Source: Solen grandis (lineage: Eukaryota > Mollusca > Bivalvia > Adapedonta > Solenidae). From it: a stretch of 64,000 nucleotides of DNA. Every line of letters starts with the position of its first letter. The first letter of the stretch is position 1. Made by a program: the position numbers and the translations under genes. The notes beneath the pieces are model-generated. The model worked only from the letters and a program-made list of their open reading frames with translations, did not search any database and was not told where the DNA came from. Positions 1-13,112 of the stretch are shown in pieces. The stretch spans positions 37,284,483-37,348,482 of the forward strand of contig CM037781.1 in assembly GCA_021229015.1 (NCBI GenBank). The letters run 5' to 3'.

Positions 1-262
1 CTGTGATATGTGTAACGTTATGCTTTAAATGCCTGTGGTTATGTACAACGTTACGCGTCAAATAGCTGTTGATATGTACAACTTTATGCGTCAAATATCT
101 GTTGATATGTACAAGGTTATGCTTCAAATATATGGTTATATGTACAACGTTATGCGACAAATACCTGTTGATATGTATAACGTTATGCGTCAAATACATG
201 TGAATGACAACGTTAGAGTCAATACATGTTGATTCAAGTTATGCGTCAAAACTGTTGAATGT
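1..262. repeat. 33-bp minisatellite, about 7 degenerate units
   Basis: Units resemble GTTATGCGTCAAATACCTGT followed by TGATATGTACAAC, repeated head to tail from the left edge, so the array probably continues outside the window. Because 33 is a multiple of three, one plus-strand frame reads as an 11-residue periodic peptide (VMRQIPVDMYN-like). That is a by-product of the unit length; there is no sign of a gene around it. The last units (after about 195) are shortened and diverged. Confidence 0.9.
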
Positions 263-1596
263 ACAACATTGTTGTTTTTGTTGTATTGGGTTTACGTCGC
301 TGGATTGTATTCATCATATGCGACGTCAGCAATTGCAGGTGGAGAACACAAGGTACCGTAGACACGACTACCGAACAGTGAAGGCATTTAAGATATACAG
401 TATAACCGGTTTTAAACGGTCCTGTCATTGGAACAAGAAAAATTGACCGGTTAACAGAGGTGGTCCAAACGGAGGTTAAATATATATCAAATTTCTAGTT
501 TTGTAATATCAAAATTGACCACAAATGCATGTTGACCGCTTAATACATGTGGCCGCTAATACAGGTTCAACTGTAAGCCTTTGATTTTGAGACAGTGAAA
601 TGCACTTGTCAGTATTAAATAGTTCATTATCTTCGTGAAATTAGTTTGTCAGTCATCAGAGTGTCAGTAACCAGTGTAAAGAAATTTTGAAGAAATGTTT
701 TCAATACAAAAAGAACAGAAAATGCTATTCTTACAGGCAGATGAATTGTGCATATTAGTCATCAGTTATCCAGAGCAGGAAATCTCTAGAAGTCGAGATA
801 ATAAAAAAAATACATGAAGATTTAAAAAAAAAAAAAATCTGAAGCTTTGTGACAGTGAATGCTATAGTGCACAAAATGAAATATGTGTGCAGGCAAGCGA
901 CCGATATATTTCTCTATATTGAAGTGAATACGTTGATTTACGTACAGGAAACCCGCAGGCCATTATGGGAAATCGACGTCGAGATTTCATATAATGATGT
1001 ATGAAAAATGATGCCAAAACGTGATGGCCGCGATATCGTAATGGACAAACAATTAAGTGATGACTATATGGTTCGTTCGGAAATGGTGATAAATAGTATC
1101 TTGGTGTGATGCTTTTCCTATGTGTGTCATTTATTGTGGCAGTAAATTACGACTCGCAATTTGCATGAAGACCTTTGATACATGTATCAATCGTATGTCC
1201 AGAAAATGATTTATGCTCACCGAATATTTTGTCCACTTTTCTCGTGCACCGCAGAATGAGATTTTGTCATTCGATGACCTGAGGAGGTACTGATAACAAT
1301 TGTCAGTTTTTAATTAATATCACATTACCCGCCATTTTAGTTATTTTTGACATTTGATATTAATCTTAGTTCATAAAACTTTTGTTTTTGTGCATTTCTT
1401 AACCGTGATATTAAAAGATAATTTTGAATATACCTTGCTTACATTGAGTCTTGGACTCTAACTGTCCCGAATTTATGGAATTATCTTGTTATTTTTTATA
1501 AAACACCTAAATATTCCCTCGTTACACATTGAACGCCACAGATTAACCGGAAGTATTGTCGTTATGTTGGTTCCTATCCATCCCCAACAGCTGATT
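263..1596. other. Intergenic, no gene seen
   Basis: AT-rich sequence with many stops in all frames. The stretch 525-567 (TTGACCGCTTAATACATG and following) matches units of the array at 2595-2795. Apart from that I see nothing recognisable. Confidence 0.5.
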
Positions 1597-1868
1597 GTAT
1601 GTTTGGTTTAATGTCCCATCGACAGAATTTCATTTATTAGGAGACTATACATATATAGTGCTGTCATACTGCAGTAACACGTCGTAAACATGTGACGTGA
1701 TACCACGGCTACTCACATTATCCGGACACCCGGCCAACAAGTCCTAGAACGCTGAGCGCCAAGCAGGGAGCTACCAATACCACGTTTAACGACTTTGGTA
1801 TGTCGTGGTCGGGGATCGAACCAATAACCTCCAGCTCCCGAGGCGCACGATCTAACAATATTTAACTG
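1597..1868 (-). mobile_element. SINE, family A (tRNA-headed), near full length
   Basis: The plus strand opens with the reversed tail GTTTGGTTTAATGTCCCATC, passes through the conserved body (ATAGTGCTGTCATACTGCAG, GACGTGATACCAC, CACATTATCCGGACACC) and ends with a reversed tRNA-like head with a B-box-like motif (GGGGATCGAACCAATAACC). Further family members sit at 11470, 24185, 36216, 48568, 48819, 51050, 52675 and 58158. The family name is mine; it resembles widespread bivalve tRNA-derived SINEs. Confidence 0.8.
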
Positions 1869-2013
1869 GCTAACACTATATTGAATATTGGAAAGACTTG
1901 ATTAGTCTTGTGTACTGGTCTTAGACGTTTTTCCGGTAACATGATTAGAAGAATATTAAAGGTGACGAAGTAGAAACGGTATATGGTCTTTAGTAAACGT
2001 GCGGATTCGTTCG

Positions 2014-2210
2014 TGTGAGGTAATTCATCACTAATTTGTGATAATGGTCCATCATGTGATCGTGTGAATTTTATGGAAAATGCAAGCCTTTATAGGCTTA
2101 GAACAAAATAGCCTATAACTCAAAGTCAGTGGATGCTTGCATCTACATTGAAGTCTTTGTATGCTTTTGAAGAACCATGATTATAATTTGATATTTGATA
2201 GATTGCCTTA
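2014..2210. mobile_element. 197-bp MITE, copy 1
   Basis: Matches 32189-32385 along its whole length (shared CATGTGATC/GTGAATTTTAT, AAATGCAAGCCTTTA, AGATGCTTGCATCT-like core). Both copies measure 197 bp. The right end here (GATTGCCTTA) is the reverse complement of the left end of copy 2 (TAAGGCAATC), so the ancestral element had terminal inverted repeats. It has no coding capacity. Confidence 0.7.
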
Positions 2211-2594
2211 GTTAATCGTATCTGATGAACAAGGCCAGGTTAGTTTGCGGTAACAATTGTGACATTCGAATGTGTTGGACTTATTTTGTTAATATTTTTT
2301 TCTCAAATTAAGTATCCCGTTTGTGGCAAAACTGTCATAAATAAAGTGCTTATTATGTTAATAGACAGCAAGCTTAATATATATTATGATCCGCATGAAA
2401 TAAAAAGGAAAAGAAAACACAGGACATTATATAACTGCCGTAAAGTAGTTTAGCTTACGGCATAATATGTATATTTAGCTTAGAAAATGGTAATGGGGTA
2501 CTTTAATATGCGACTAAAATGTACAGTAAGATAATTATGTATCCAATTAGCTTTTAAATGAAGACAAATGTATTTTTAATTCCAGGTTGGGGAA

Positions 2595-2795
2595 GTTCAA
2601 AGCTGGTCGCTAATACAGACTGCTTGGCTTAATACATGTGGTCGCAAATACAGATTGGTTGCTTCTACATGTGGTTGCTTCTATAAGACTGTTTGCTTGG
2701 TTGCTAATACAGACTGCTTGGTTGATACAAGTTGTCGCTAATGCAGACTGGTGCTAAATACATGTGGTCGCTAATACAGACTGCTTGCTTAACCG
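2595..2795. repeat. Degenerate minisatellite, unit about 35-40 bp
   Basis: Repeats of GGTCGCTAATACAGACTGCT plus TGGCTTAATACATGT, with units of variable length and some half units. A detached related unit lies at 525-567, about 2 kb to the left. Confidence 0.8.
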
Positions 2796-3389
2796 TTCTC
2801 TGTCTAAAAAAAACACTTAGAAATTGACTTCTATGATCATAATTTGGCATAGCAGAAGATGCAGCAAGATTTTACTGAAACTTATCAATGCTTATTTTAT
2901 CAGACGTATGCGGAGATCTTCCCGAGTTTTAACATAATAAGGGCAAATATCTTAGATGTATTGGGAAATTCAGTGTGTCTCTATATATATACATTAGAGA
3001 GAACGGACACATCCTTCCTAAAGAAATTACAAGCGACGCTTTGTGTCAATAATAAAACAAATGGCTAATACCAGTGTCAATTGTGTCTCCGAAAGATTGC
3101 ATGACCTTGAATTGTTTATATTGTTTACGCACGTACATTTGCATCTCAAGAGTATGTCTTGCGTTAAGTAGTATCGACCCATCAATGTATCCGATTATTG
3201 TATAATGCAGAAGCAGAGGAAACTACAGGCTATCATAATTATTGATGAAGAATTGCCCGATCAAAGCATTACTTCTAGCTTATTAGCTGTAATTAAAGTG
3301 ACGGTCTCTGTTTATTGTTATATAGTTGATAGTGCGGATGACAATGAAGGAAAGGGAAGTCGATGAGGTTCAGTGTTCACGTGCACTGC
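2796..3389. other. Intergenic, no gene seen
   Basis: No splice-bounded open frame, RNA gene or repeat relationship recognised. Confidence 0.5.
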
Positions 3390-3532
3390 GCATGCGTGTG
3401 TTGTGGGTCCAGTCCCTTGGGGCAAGGATTTTTCATTGTTTTTCCGGGCACCAAGTACTGGTTTTTACACGAGTATATCTGAGAGCAATTAGTATGTTAA
3501 TTAGAATTTTACTAAATTGATGTAAAATAAAT
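3390..3532 (+). mobile_element. SINE, family C, head-truncated
   Basis: Shares GGCAAGGATTTTTCA, a CCGGGCACCAAGTACTGG-like core and the tail TTGATGTAAAATAAATAAG with the full copy at 48108-48295. The tRNA-like head is missing or heavily diverged. Confidence 0.6.
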
Positions 3533-5744
3533 AAGCTTAAAGAAGAAAAGGTGACGAAGAAGAATAATAAGTATGAAAATAAGAAGATGATAAAAATGTT
3601 AATGACGACGACAACGACTAAGATATTGATGAGGAGGATTCTTTCCAACCTCTTTTACACGAAAACCATAGAAAAATAACACATCAAACCAGTAAAAAAA
3701 ATATCCGACCTGCACGTACCTGAGATGACAAACCCTGTCACTCCTGTGTCTCTCTGAAATACGAACATACAGTCTAAGAAATGTTTACAGGTTGATACAA
3801 CTACCGTCCGTGTAATAACGTATCCGGCGGATAAGATATCGCCCTTTTTCTGTACGTGTTTGTTTCAAAGCAATTTTAGTATTACAACACACTCAGAATA
3901 TAAAAAAATAAGCATAATGTTTTCAGTTAAGAAAGCGTTCATTTTTGACGGTATTCCCTATTTTGTCTCGGATGTTCCATACGTTATACAATTATACGTT
4001 ATACTTTGCAGGTAGCGATCTAATCTAAAGGATAAACACCATAAGGTTGTGAGATCCTAATATATAACCTCAATTTGAAGTACATTTATGTATAGGCTAG
4101 AATTACTATATATTGCTTTGAAACTAAGTGTTGTGGGTTCAATTCCTTTCTATTCGACCTTTTTGTACTACTCAGCTCAGACTTAAAGAGAAAAGTTTTA
4201 CTTTATTTACATAATTTTTTTATGGTGTGCATTTGATAAATCATGGTAAGTTTAACAAGAAATATCTTTAAAAAAGATATTCGGCGTAGGATGAAAGAAA
4301 AACGAGATTTCCAGTCTTCTAGAACATTCCGAGGAAAAGCGCGCGAAAGACCGACGCACAACAAATTTAGTACGCTCTAGAAATAGTTCAGTACTTTTTC
4401 TATGAAATATACTTATTTATAGACGGTAATACAAAAAATTATATCTGTAAATAGGCTTGTTTATTATTTGTTCATATCATTATTGCATATGACAATTATG
4501 ATATAAAAGCGTTATTAGTTGTTTTGGTTTTGGCGAATTAATTTTCAATGAGAGCATCTCGGCAGGCTGGAAGAATTCAATATACATAGTAATTAAGGGG
4601 TTTCATGTCATAACACGGTGGATTCTTTTTTGTTGTTTTAAATCATTTTCACAAAGTAGCATTCCTCAATTGATGGAAAAGGATTGTATTTAACTTACTG
4701 AAATCACTTTCATGTTTACATCAAAAAGAAAAGTAATAACACCAAGCTGAATGATATATACAAGCTGCACCCCTTATTTACAGTAATTTTATAGTCCATA
4801 ACGATGCGTTAACCAATAACAGGATTCCTTTTATTCAGCTTAGAATTATTTACCGCTGTTAGCGTACATTTGATTGGTTTAAGATGCGAGTTGAAATCGA
4901 AATTATACAGCTACGCCGAACAAAAATAAAAATCAAAACCACAGGATAATCGTCATTCAAATTTGACACGATCAACCAAAATACTTTTTAGATTTTTTTC
5001 TGTAATCGTTGTCTCCCATTTATGATGATAAAGTAATATTTTAAACCGGACGATTTTGCATACATGTGTCCTTTTAGGTATACAATACATCAATGTTGTT
5101 TATTTTTCAACTCTTCATTGTGTCCAATAGGCGCCCACTACCTTATAATTAGTGAACAAGAAGTACCGGAAAAATACATATACATCGCATCTGTGTCTGG
5201 TCTGTAATCAAAGTTGTTTTTATCATTATTATTTTTTAAATGAAATATGAGATCAAAATCTATCCCCGGAGAAAAACAAATTTGGAAAGAAAATAAAACG
5301 AATTTCAACGCAGACGTGAGACAATTTTAATAATTCACGAAATTTGTGAAGTCACACGAGAGTGAAGTCGCACGCAGACGAAACCGATTGTCTCGTCTCT
5401 CCGGGATGTTTCGAAGCGAAAATGATACTTTACATAATAAGATATTGCGATGATTACTGGTGTCCTCATGGGGGGAAAGGACAATATATCCAGACTGAAA
5501 TTACTGACTCACTAGTTACGCATGCTAGGTTAACGTGCATATTCCCATCACTGTCCAGTATGATCCAATATGATCCAATATGACCGTCTCTGCAGTTTGT
5601 CAGTTTTACATCACTAGGTCCATGTCTACGAAAATTCACCAGGAATATATCCTATTTCGTGGCAACGAAACGTCCACTTGGGAATGAGTTCGTTTCGAAT
5701 AATTTCCATTACATTTTTACCATGGAAAAATCTTAAACAATATT
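3533..5744. other. Intergenic, no gene seen
   Basis: AT-rich, stops in all frames. Short open frames exist, but none is bounded by convincing splice sites or reads like a known domain. Confidence 0.5.
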
Positions 5745-5749
5745 TTATT

Positions 5750-5945
5750 CCATGTAATGAGAGGGTAGCAAGTCAGGCATCGTGTTCGGGGATGGTACTC
5801 GTAGACTGTAGAGCCGCAAATTGGAAGATAAAGTGTCTTCCACAACTTGCCCGGGTGCAAAGTACAGACCCAATCCAAAGGCCCACTGAGTAATTAATAT
5901 AAGATGTAGAAAAACTCGCCTTTCCAATCGATGTAAAAGAAATCA
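5750..5945 (+). mobile_element. SINE, family C, diverged
   Basis: A diverged head (GGGTAGCAAGTCAGGCATCG) is followed by the family C core (GCCCGGGTGCAAAGTACAGA, CCCAATCC) and the tail CCAATCGATGTAAAAGAAAT. Orientation is plus, judged from the 48108 copy. Confidence 0.55.
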
Positions 5946-8900
5946 TGATTTTTAATCCAATTTAGTTAATCAAATTAATTTCTATTTAGCGCTTCAGTGT
6001 TGATATTTCATGTGCGTATCTTGATTGAAGAGATGACAATGGCTTCTATAACAAAATGGCGTCATACATTTACATAAAACTGACGTCTTGACATATGGAA
6101 ATTGTACGCTAAGTACTGTATACACGTTCCTTGTAACTATCTTTGTATGTCATACCCTGTTATATGTAAATGAGCTCATAAATATTCATAAAGGTTGCCA
6201 TGATGAAGAAGAAATATGCATGGATTCTGATGTACGGTATTTTTTAAACATTGCAAAAGAGTACTTAAATTGACAGTTGCATGGCTACTATGAATCACCA
6301 ATAAATAAATAAACATACATGTACATGCAGTTAAAGTAAAAGTTCTAATATATATTTAAACAAACAAAACGACCAGTATTTACCGATAAACATATAGGAC
6401 ATGTTTCCGTGGGTTTCTCTATATGGGGCATTTCGTGGGAGAGGGGTTGAGTTTCTGTTAACTCATACATGTATACGTTTTAAGCATCTGTTGAGAAGAA
6501 AATCATTGTGGATATTGACCAGATGTATATCTATTAAACTAGACAATTAGAATTTGGACAAGCTGCTTTTGTGAGTATTGCATTACAACTAATGCATGTT
6601 TAAACAATAAATATAGCTTGCCATATGGACATTGGTTACATTTATAACGTGAGATAGCATGGTCAGCATGTATTGGACTTAATGTGATCACATTTAATAT
6701 ATTTATATAGAGAGAAAGTAGTCCGCAATAGTCACCATGCAACATTTACTTACTGTGTAGAAAGTCAAATTAGCAATTGTCAATGCGACAACGTTTTTTA
6801 CAATATAATAATTAATTATTTTTACAATGACTGTATTTGAGCTGGGCAAGGAAAAAGATGAAATTACATCGAAATTTTACCTAACATGATTACGTTATTT
6901 ATTTCATATACACATGTATGATCAAATTTAGCATTCCCAAGAGTGGCTTAGTTTTGTCCTATACTAGGATTTCAGCGTTCTATATAGAAATAGTTTAACT
7001 AGAACTTAAACAGGAGGGACATGGTGGTCCTAAAATAGCTAACCTGAGAACCAGGTATTAGTAGGAGGAAAAGAAACGCCAAATTTCATAGGATTAAGGA
7101 AAATGGGCTACGCCCCCTGGCGGGCATATTTTTCAATGGATCCAAGTCTTGTTAGAAAGTGAGCCAAGGAATATATGTATAAAAATACTTTAAAATTGAA
7201 AAAGAATATTTGTAAAGGTTTTTTTTTACGATATTTTCACTTTCATTTCAACATGGATTTTTTTAAAGCATTTGAAAGGGGAGCACCAAAGGGACATTAC
7301 TACTATTTTTTTTTATGAAAATTGGCGCTGTAGTCTTGGAGGATAATTTGTTGTTAAAAGTAAAAGGTTGACGACGGACGGCATACGCTAGACATTTATC
7401 GGTCACATTTGTACTTTGGTGAATAATACTTTACAAGGAACGTTTACGACCAAAGACAATCTGTTTTTCGCCTTCAATAAGCTGAGTTTTTTTTCTCGCG
7501 AAAATCCGGTTAAAAATGACCTACCACAGTCAGTATCACTAATAACTAATTACTATTGCGTCTTTTTTTTTCTAATGATCTACTTATGCTTTATTAGTTC
7601 GAAAGCATTCCTTACGCCTCGGATGGTTTCCTAAATAGGACCTTCTTATCCGAGTTCTTCGGTCCACCACTGGATCAGGTGGCCCAATGGCCTCGATGTG
7701 TATCTTGACCTTTATCTTTAAGCATTTAGCAATACACGTAGTACAAAAGCTCTCGGATAGAAAACAGGCATGACATATCGAGCTCCACTTACTGAATAAT
7801 CACATTGGCTTATTTGAGACTTATACACAATTCTAAAATCTCATAAGCATTATTTTAATTATTTTATTTATAAATACAAGATATATATGTTTTTTTAGTT
7901 TATATGATTTATATTATTTAAAAAAAATATTTATGGTTGCAGATAGAATTACAATGCATGGCGAAATGCTCTCAAAATTACAAAACAAAAATGTACTAAA
8001 GCATGATTTATTTCTCAAACTCAAATCAATGCCATAATTATGAGTCTTTAAGGGGTTGCGCATAATATTTCAGTCTGAGACTGAACATGTACTTAAACAT
8101 TATTCAAAAACTCGGTGTTTGGTATCTGTGTCAATGAGTGAAATCTGACAAAACAATTGTTATTTCTTTCTGCCATGAAATACTCATGAGCTTAACTTAT
8201 GAGAAAAAAAAAATGTTCTCATGGAAGTTTTCTTAAATCTCTGAATCAAATCCACTCATGTATCACCAATCAGATACAGGCGGGCTCTCACTATAAGTCC
8301 ATGGGCACGGACCCAAATACTCCAGGCTTTGTTTATTGACTGATCACTAAACTATGGCAAATATCGTAAGCCCACATCCGACCCTAATGTAGTTTTAATT
8401 GGAACTGTAGTCACTTCAACCCACGCAGCTTCATGATTATTAGACCTCCGCGTACTGTTGAAGCATTGTTATGCCGGAGTAGATTGACAAGTGCCAATGA
8501 TGTTCGATGTCATCTCAAGCCACGAGAAGGACGTTGGTTTAGCTTACTCGTAAATATCACAGAAATATTGATTGATCATTATTTTGGTTTTAAGTTCGGT
8601 CGACATTCTTTTTTCTGTCGTGTCCGTATCTGATGTGTAATAGCCTATGATAATTATCACATGATTCCACACTTTCAGATGACCTTGACATTGAACCAAA
8701 CTATGGCCGTAATTGCATCAACAATGCTTGCTAGCTAAATTATAAGTCGCCTTGTCCTTCTGCGCTTTTGGTATATTTGATCTTAAATGTATAAAACAGA
8801 GTTTTGTCTGAACATGGTAAAATGTGAATATTGTTTATATCTTTGTACGTTGACTGCTTAAGTCCGATGCGCTAAAATAAATTCAACGTTGTAAAACTAT

Positions 8901-10879
8901 GGTGCTATTTTTTTACATGAGAGCTTAACTATAGCAGATTAATGTGGAAGTGCCAAATTTATATACAGCCAAATTAAAACGCCAAATAAAGATTCCACCA
9001 ATAATAAAATGGATAGGGTCTACAGTGCACCGTAAAATATTAAACTAGTCTAGGTATATGACAGCAAAAAGTCAATGTTTCCATGAAATGAAAGACGATA
9101 GATGTATTCCTATGAGACATTGGGATCTTTTGATTCACAGTATCGCTTGTTTCGACTATGGAAAGGTTGTGGTTGTTGTCAAAATGTGTTTTGTTCGTTA
9201 TTAACTAACAAATATTGTCTCTGTTTCCGGTTACAGAGGGTAGATTTCATCTTTTTTACTATATGATAACAGTTGTCAGTTCCAAAACATGGATGAGATT
9301 GTGAAAGGCGGACATAAGATTCAGTTTGTATCAGATAATCGAGCGCGCCCACACAATTCGATAATCCTCGGCGATTTTCATGTTACAACACTTAATGCAA
9401 GAATGTAGCGATTTCGCATTTCTAAAAATTGTCATGTGCATCAATGATTAAATTATGACATTAAATTCAATAATGCAGAGATTGTGCATGGGCAAACAGA
9501 AACAGTCTTTCCAAGATATTCGTCTCTTCCTGGAGATCCAACATGTATTATTCATTCGGCAACTTTTTGAGAAAACGGCGTCTTTTACCATTCCGGTATA
9601 AGTTTGCTGACAAAAAGAAGTTTATTCGATTTTCTTGACTGACCTAGAAAGGGCAGCTATACGGGCTACTTAAAGTGTACAATGTAAGCGCACGATGTCA
9701 GCATTGTTCATAAACCGCTCTCCAATTTCTGATGTAATGGAGGAATTCTAGTCTTACAAATGTTGCATTCTACACAGACGGGTCGATACAATGCCTGATT
9801 ATTCGTTATTGAGACGTCTATTATGAGGCGATTAACTTTTCACCACGAGAGAACATTTCAGTATTTAGATAAGCGTATTTCATGACAATAAATTTCCGAC
9901 AACTGTGATCGTTTAACCTTCAACAACACTAGAACTATGAATGATATGACCTCTGGTACCGATACCAATTAACAATAAAATGGAATATCAGAGTAGTCAT
10001 GGATTGATGTCAGACAGCTTCTACAAGAAAGTACAAGCCCCAACGTCTTGACCACAGCTGAGGGCTCACGCAGTTGATGAGCATGCAACGTATGAGTATT
10101 TATCACATGACGTTCCTTGTTTTCCATGTAATATAACTATTACATATTTTCCCATGTTCAGCATACGAAGATAGGTATTTCCCTCATAAAGAAAACTCTA
10201 TCTTCCATGTCACGTGATCAGCTTTCTTCCATGTCACGCAAAAACTTTTAATTCATGTGAATAGATACAAGTTTGAAAATATTATATATTTAGTAAATTA
10301 TCCCTTTATTATCATTTACTACTGCGAATGTGAAAAAAGGCTAAATATATGGGGGGAATATTATGTACCGTCAAGGACAGTGGTATTTTTAACTAAGTTA
10401 TTTTAAGAAAATGGTAATTCCCAGTTGAACGAACATCAGATTTTAGGTACATACTTACGATATATCTGACCCTCGGGTAAGATATCCCTATCCTACATGA
10501 ATACTCATGGTGTAGTCTTTTATTTGATTAAACTCGTCCAAGTAAATGGTAAGTTCGCCGAGGCTCGCTTTTTACCATTTCTTGAACTCGTTTAATAAAA
10601 TTCTATATTATGTAAACTCATGTGAGATCCTATATTTAACTCTCATATGGATTCCTAATTAGGCTCCGCTTCAAATCATATGTGGTACTTTCGGTACTAC
10701 ACATGTTGCGGAAATCCAACCCGAATCAAATCATTACGAGTTAGAATTTTTTTTTAATTAACGATGTTTAACGAAAATATCTCAGTACATTTCGGTCGAG
10801 TATACATTTCCAAATAGGCCCATTCTTTACTTACCTGTGCTTTTAGGCACACCGGAGAAAAAAAATGATACTCTGTCAC
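5946..10879. other. Intergenic, no gene seen
   Basis: Roughly 5 kb with no coding exon, RNA gene or complete element that I can defend. The part 7010-7400 has the wording of a dispersed bivalve repeat (GGTTGACGACGGACGGCATA near 7365), but I found no second copy in this window. Confidence 0.5.
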
Positions 10880-11084
10880 AAAGTTTCAAAGTTTCAAAGT
10901 TTTATTTCATATACACCAGAAGGTCATAAGACCCATGTGGTTATTACAGCATGGCGACAGTACAAATAAACATTAATATAATAAACAATATATAAACAGC
11001 ATTTAAATAGCATTATAGCTGTCTAGGTATATTTAAACATTTACTATTGCACTGCTTTTGTCAATATTGCATCTTCACTTGCCG

Positions 11085-11114
<30 letters not shown>
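10880..11114. repeat. Probable retroelement tail ending in A30
   Basis: A triplicated AAAGTTTC motif leads into a unique 180-bp stretch and then 30 consecutive A residues (11085-11114). A poly-A run of that length next to a defined block suggests the 3' end of a retrotransposed copy in plus orientation, but no other copy is present here to prove it. Confidence 0.35.
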
Positions 11115-11116
<2 letters not shown>

Positions 11117-11469
11117 TGGTAGAAAACGGAGGACGTTTCTTGGACAGATGGAAAAAGTTGTTATAGGTATAAAATTCACATGACTGTTTCTGTACCGTTT
11201 CAAATTGTAATATGTTATAATGTTACCCGGATTTTTTAAAAATTGAACTAAGATTTAACGTATGTCCGTATATATTAAATGTTCTGTAGTGATACGTATA
11301 CCATTTTTATTGAAATCACACAATGGTAAAACGTATACACGTCTTTTTATCATTTATTTAAATTGTACTATTGTGTAGCGTATTCCCGTTAGGAAAAAAG
11401 ACTGCGACTGTAAAATATGAAACCGAGTGTTTGGAGATCATGTAGATCTAACATCCCACAAACAAAATC

Positions 11470-11815
11470 TCTGTCATTTCAGGACTATGCCTGCTTGAGA
11501 CAGATATAGTGCTGTCACACTGCAGTATCACACCGTAGACATGTGACATGATACCACACCCAGTCACAGTATCCTAACACCGGGCCAACCAGTCCTAGAA
11601 CTATCCTTTTTGTGGACCTTTGTCTACATGAGAGATAAAGTGCTGCCACACTGTGTATCACACCGTAGACATGTGACATGATACCACACCCAGTCACATT
11701 ATCTTGACACCGGGCCAATCAACAGCATTGGCACTACCACTATATGCTGAACGACAAGCAACGAGCTACTAGTACCATCTTGAACGACTTTGGCCTGTCG
11801 CTGCGGGACATTATT
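11470..11815 (-). mobile_element. SINE, family A, with internally duplicated body
   Basis: The family A body (ACATGTGACATGATACCACA, CCCAGTCACA) occurs twice, at about 11498-11600 and 11632-11725, before a single reversed head region (CTATATGCTGAACGACAAGC). The GTTTAAC-type tail is lost. The open frames here are shadows of the repeat. Confidence 0.75.
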
Positions 11816-12639
11816 TGAAATAATACACATGTGAATTATGTATAGGTTAGTATGAACTAATATATACATAAAAAGCGGTTTACTTCATTCTCTACATTAA
11901 CACCTTATATCAACTAATAGTTTAAGATCGTTTTATATATCACGAGTGAAACAAACGTCTTCGCGAGTGCAGTGAACATATATAATATCTTGTGTTATTG
12001 AGATTATGTATTAGGCTTCAAACACACAACATGGTTTCAAGAAATTGTTATTTCGAAAATTATTCTAGCACTATGAACGCTTCTCTATTATTTTTGAAGC
12101 GACTTTAATACACATACTGCAAGAACCAACACCAAAAGCCGTGAAAATATAATCAATCATTTCACTCAATGTGTTATCATTTCATTCAACCCCAAGTGAA
12201 ATTTTCATTTATTTTTCCGCAAAGTTTGTCATTAAAATTCTTCATTAATTTTATAAATATTCAGCACAAGTCCTAGTCAGTTCGAATTTCCCATTCATAC
12301 AATAACGGATCCACATGAACATGGATGCTGGTGCCGCTCTTACAAGTTATTTCCCAAGGGTCCAGGCTGTAAAATCGTACATAGGACCTCGATTCAGAAT
12401 TATCATTCATTTCCTGCACACAAACCATTCTCTCTTGCTACAGATCGAAACTACGAGATACATTCTCTCTTTGAAATTGTGTCAATGGGATGTACAACCA
12501 AAAAAAAACAAAAAACAATACCATATAACTAAAATAGGATATTCTAGAAATGCTTTGTAAGGACCTATTCATTTAATGTCCATTGAAAACAAGCTTATAT
12601 TATAAGGAATTCAACTTCCCCATCTAACTAGTCCAAATA
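11816..12639. other. Intergenic, no gene seen
   Basis: AT-rich flank of the LINE. An 81-codon open frame starts at 12315 but resembles nothing and has no splice context. Confidence 0.5.
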
Positions 12640-13112
12640 TAAAGACATTAAAAGAAAAACCCACCGCCTATGTAAGTGTGTCTACAATGACCACGTATCA
12701 AACATGCTCCAGCCAGACCACCAGAACCCAAAAGTCTTCTGGAACTATATAAAATCCAAGAAGAAAGACAACTTTGGTGTGCCTTCTCTCAAGAAGGACG
12801 GGTTGGCATACAGCAATGGTAAACAGAAAGCTTAACTTCAGAATGACCAGCTCACCTCTGTCTTCACCAAAGAAGACATGGCTCGACGTCCTGTCCTTCC
12901 AACTCATAATCCTATACCTGTCACGATTAGGGAGTCCAGAAGCTTCTTCCAACCTCAAACAACACAAGGCTCCAGGACCAGACAAGATACCCACCAGACT
13001 CCTCAAACTGCATCAGCAGAGCTGTCTCAATGCCTAACAAAACGTTTACAACTGCCTCTAGAACAAGGTCAGATCCCACTTGACTAACTGCTCTTGTTTC
13101 ACCTATCTTTAA

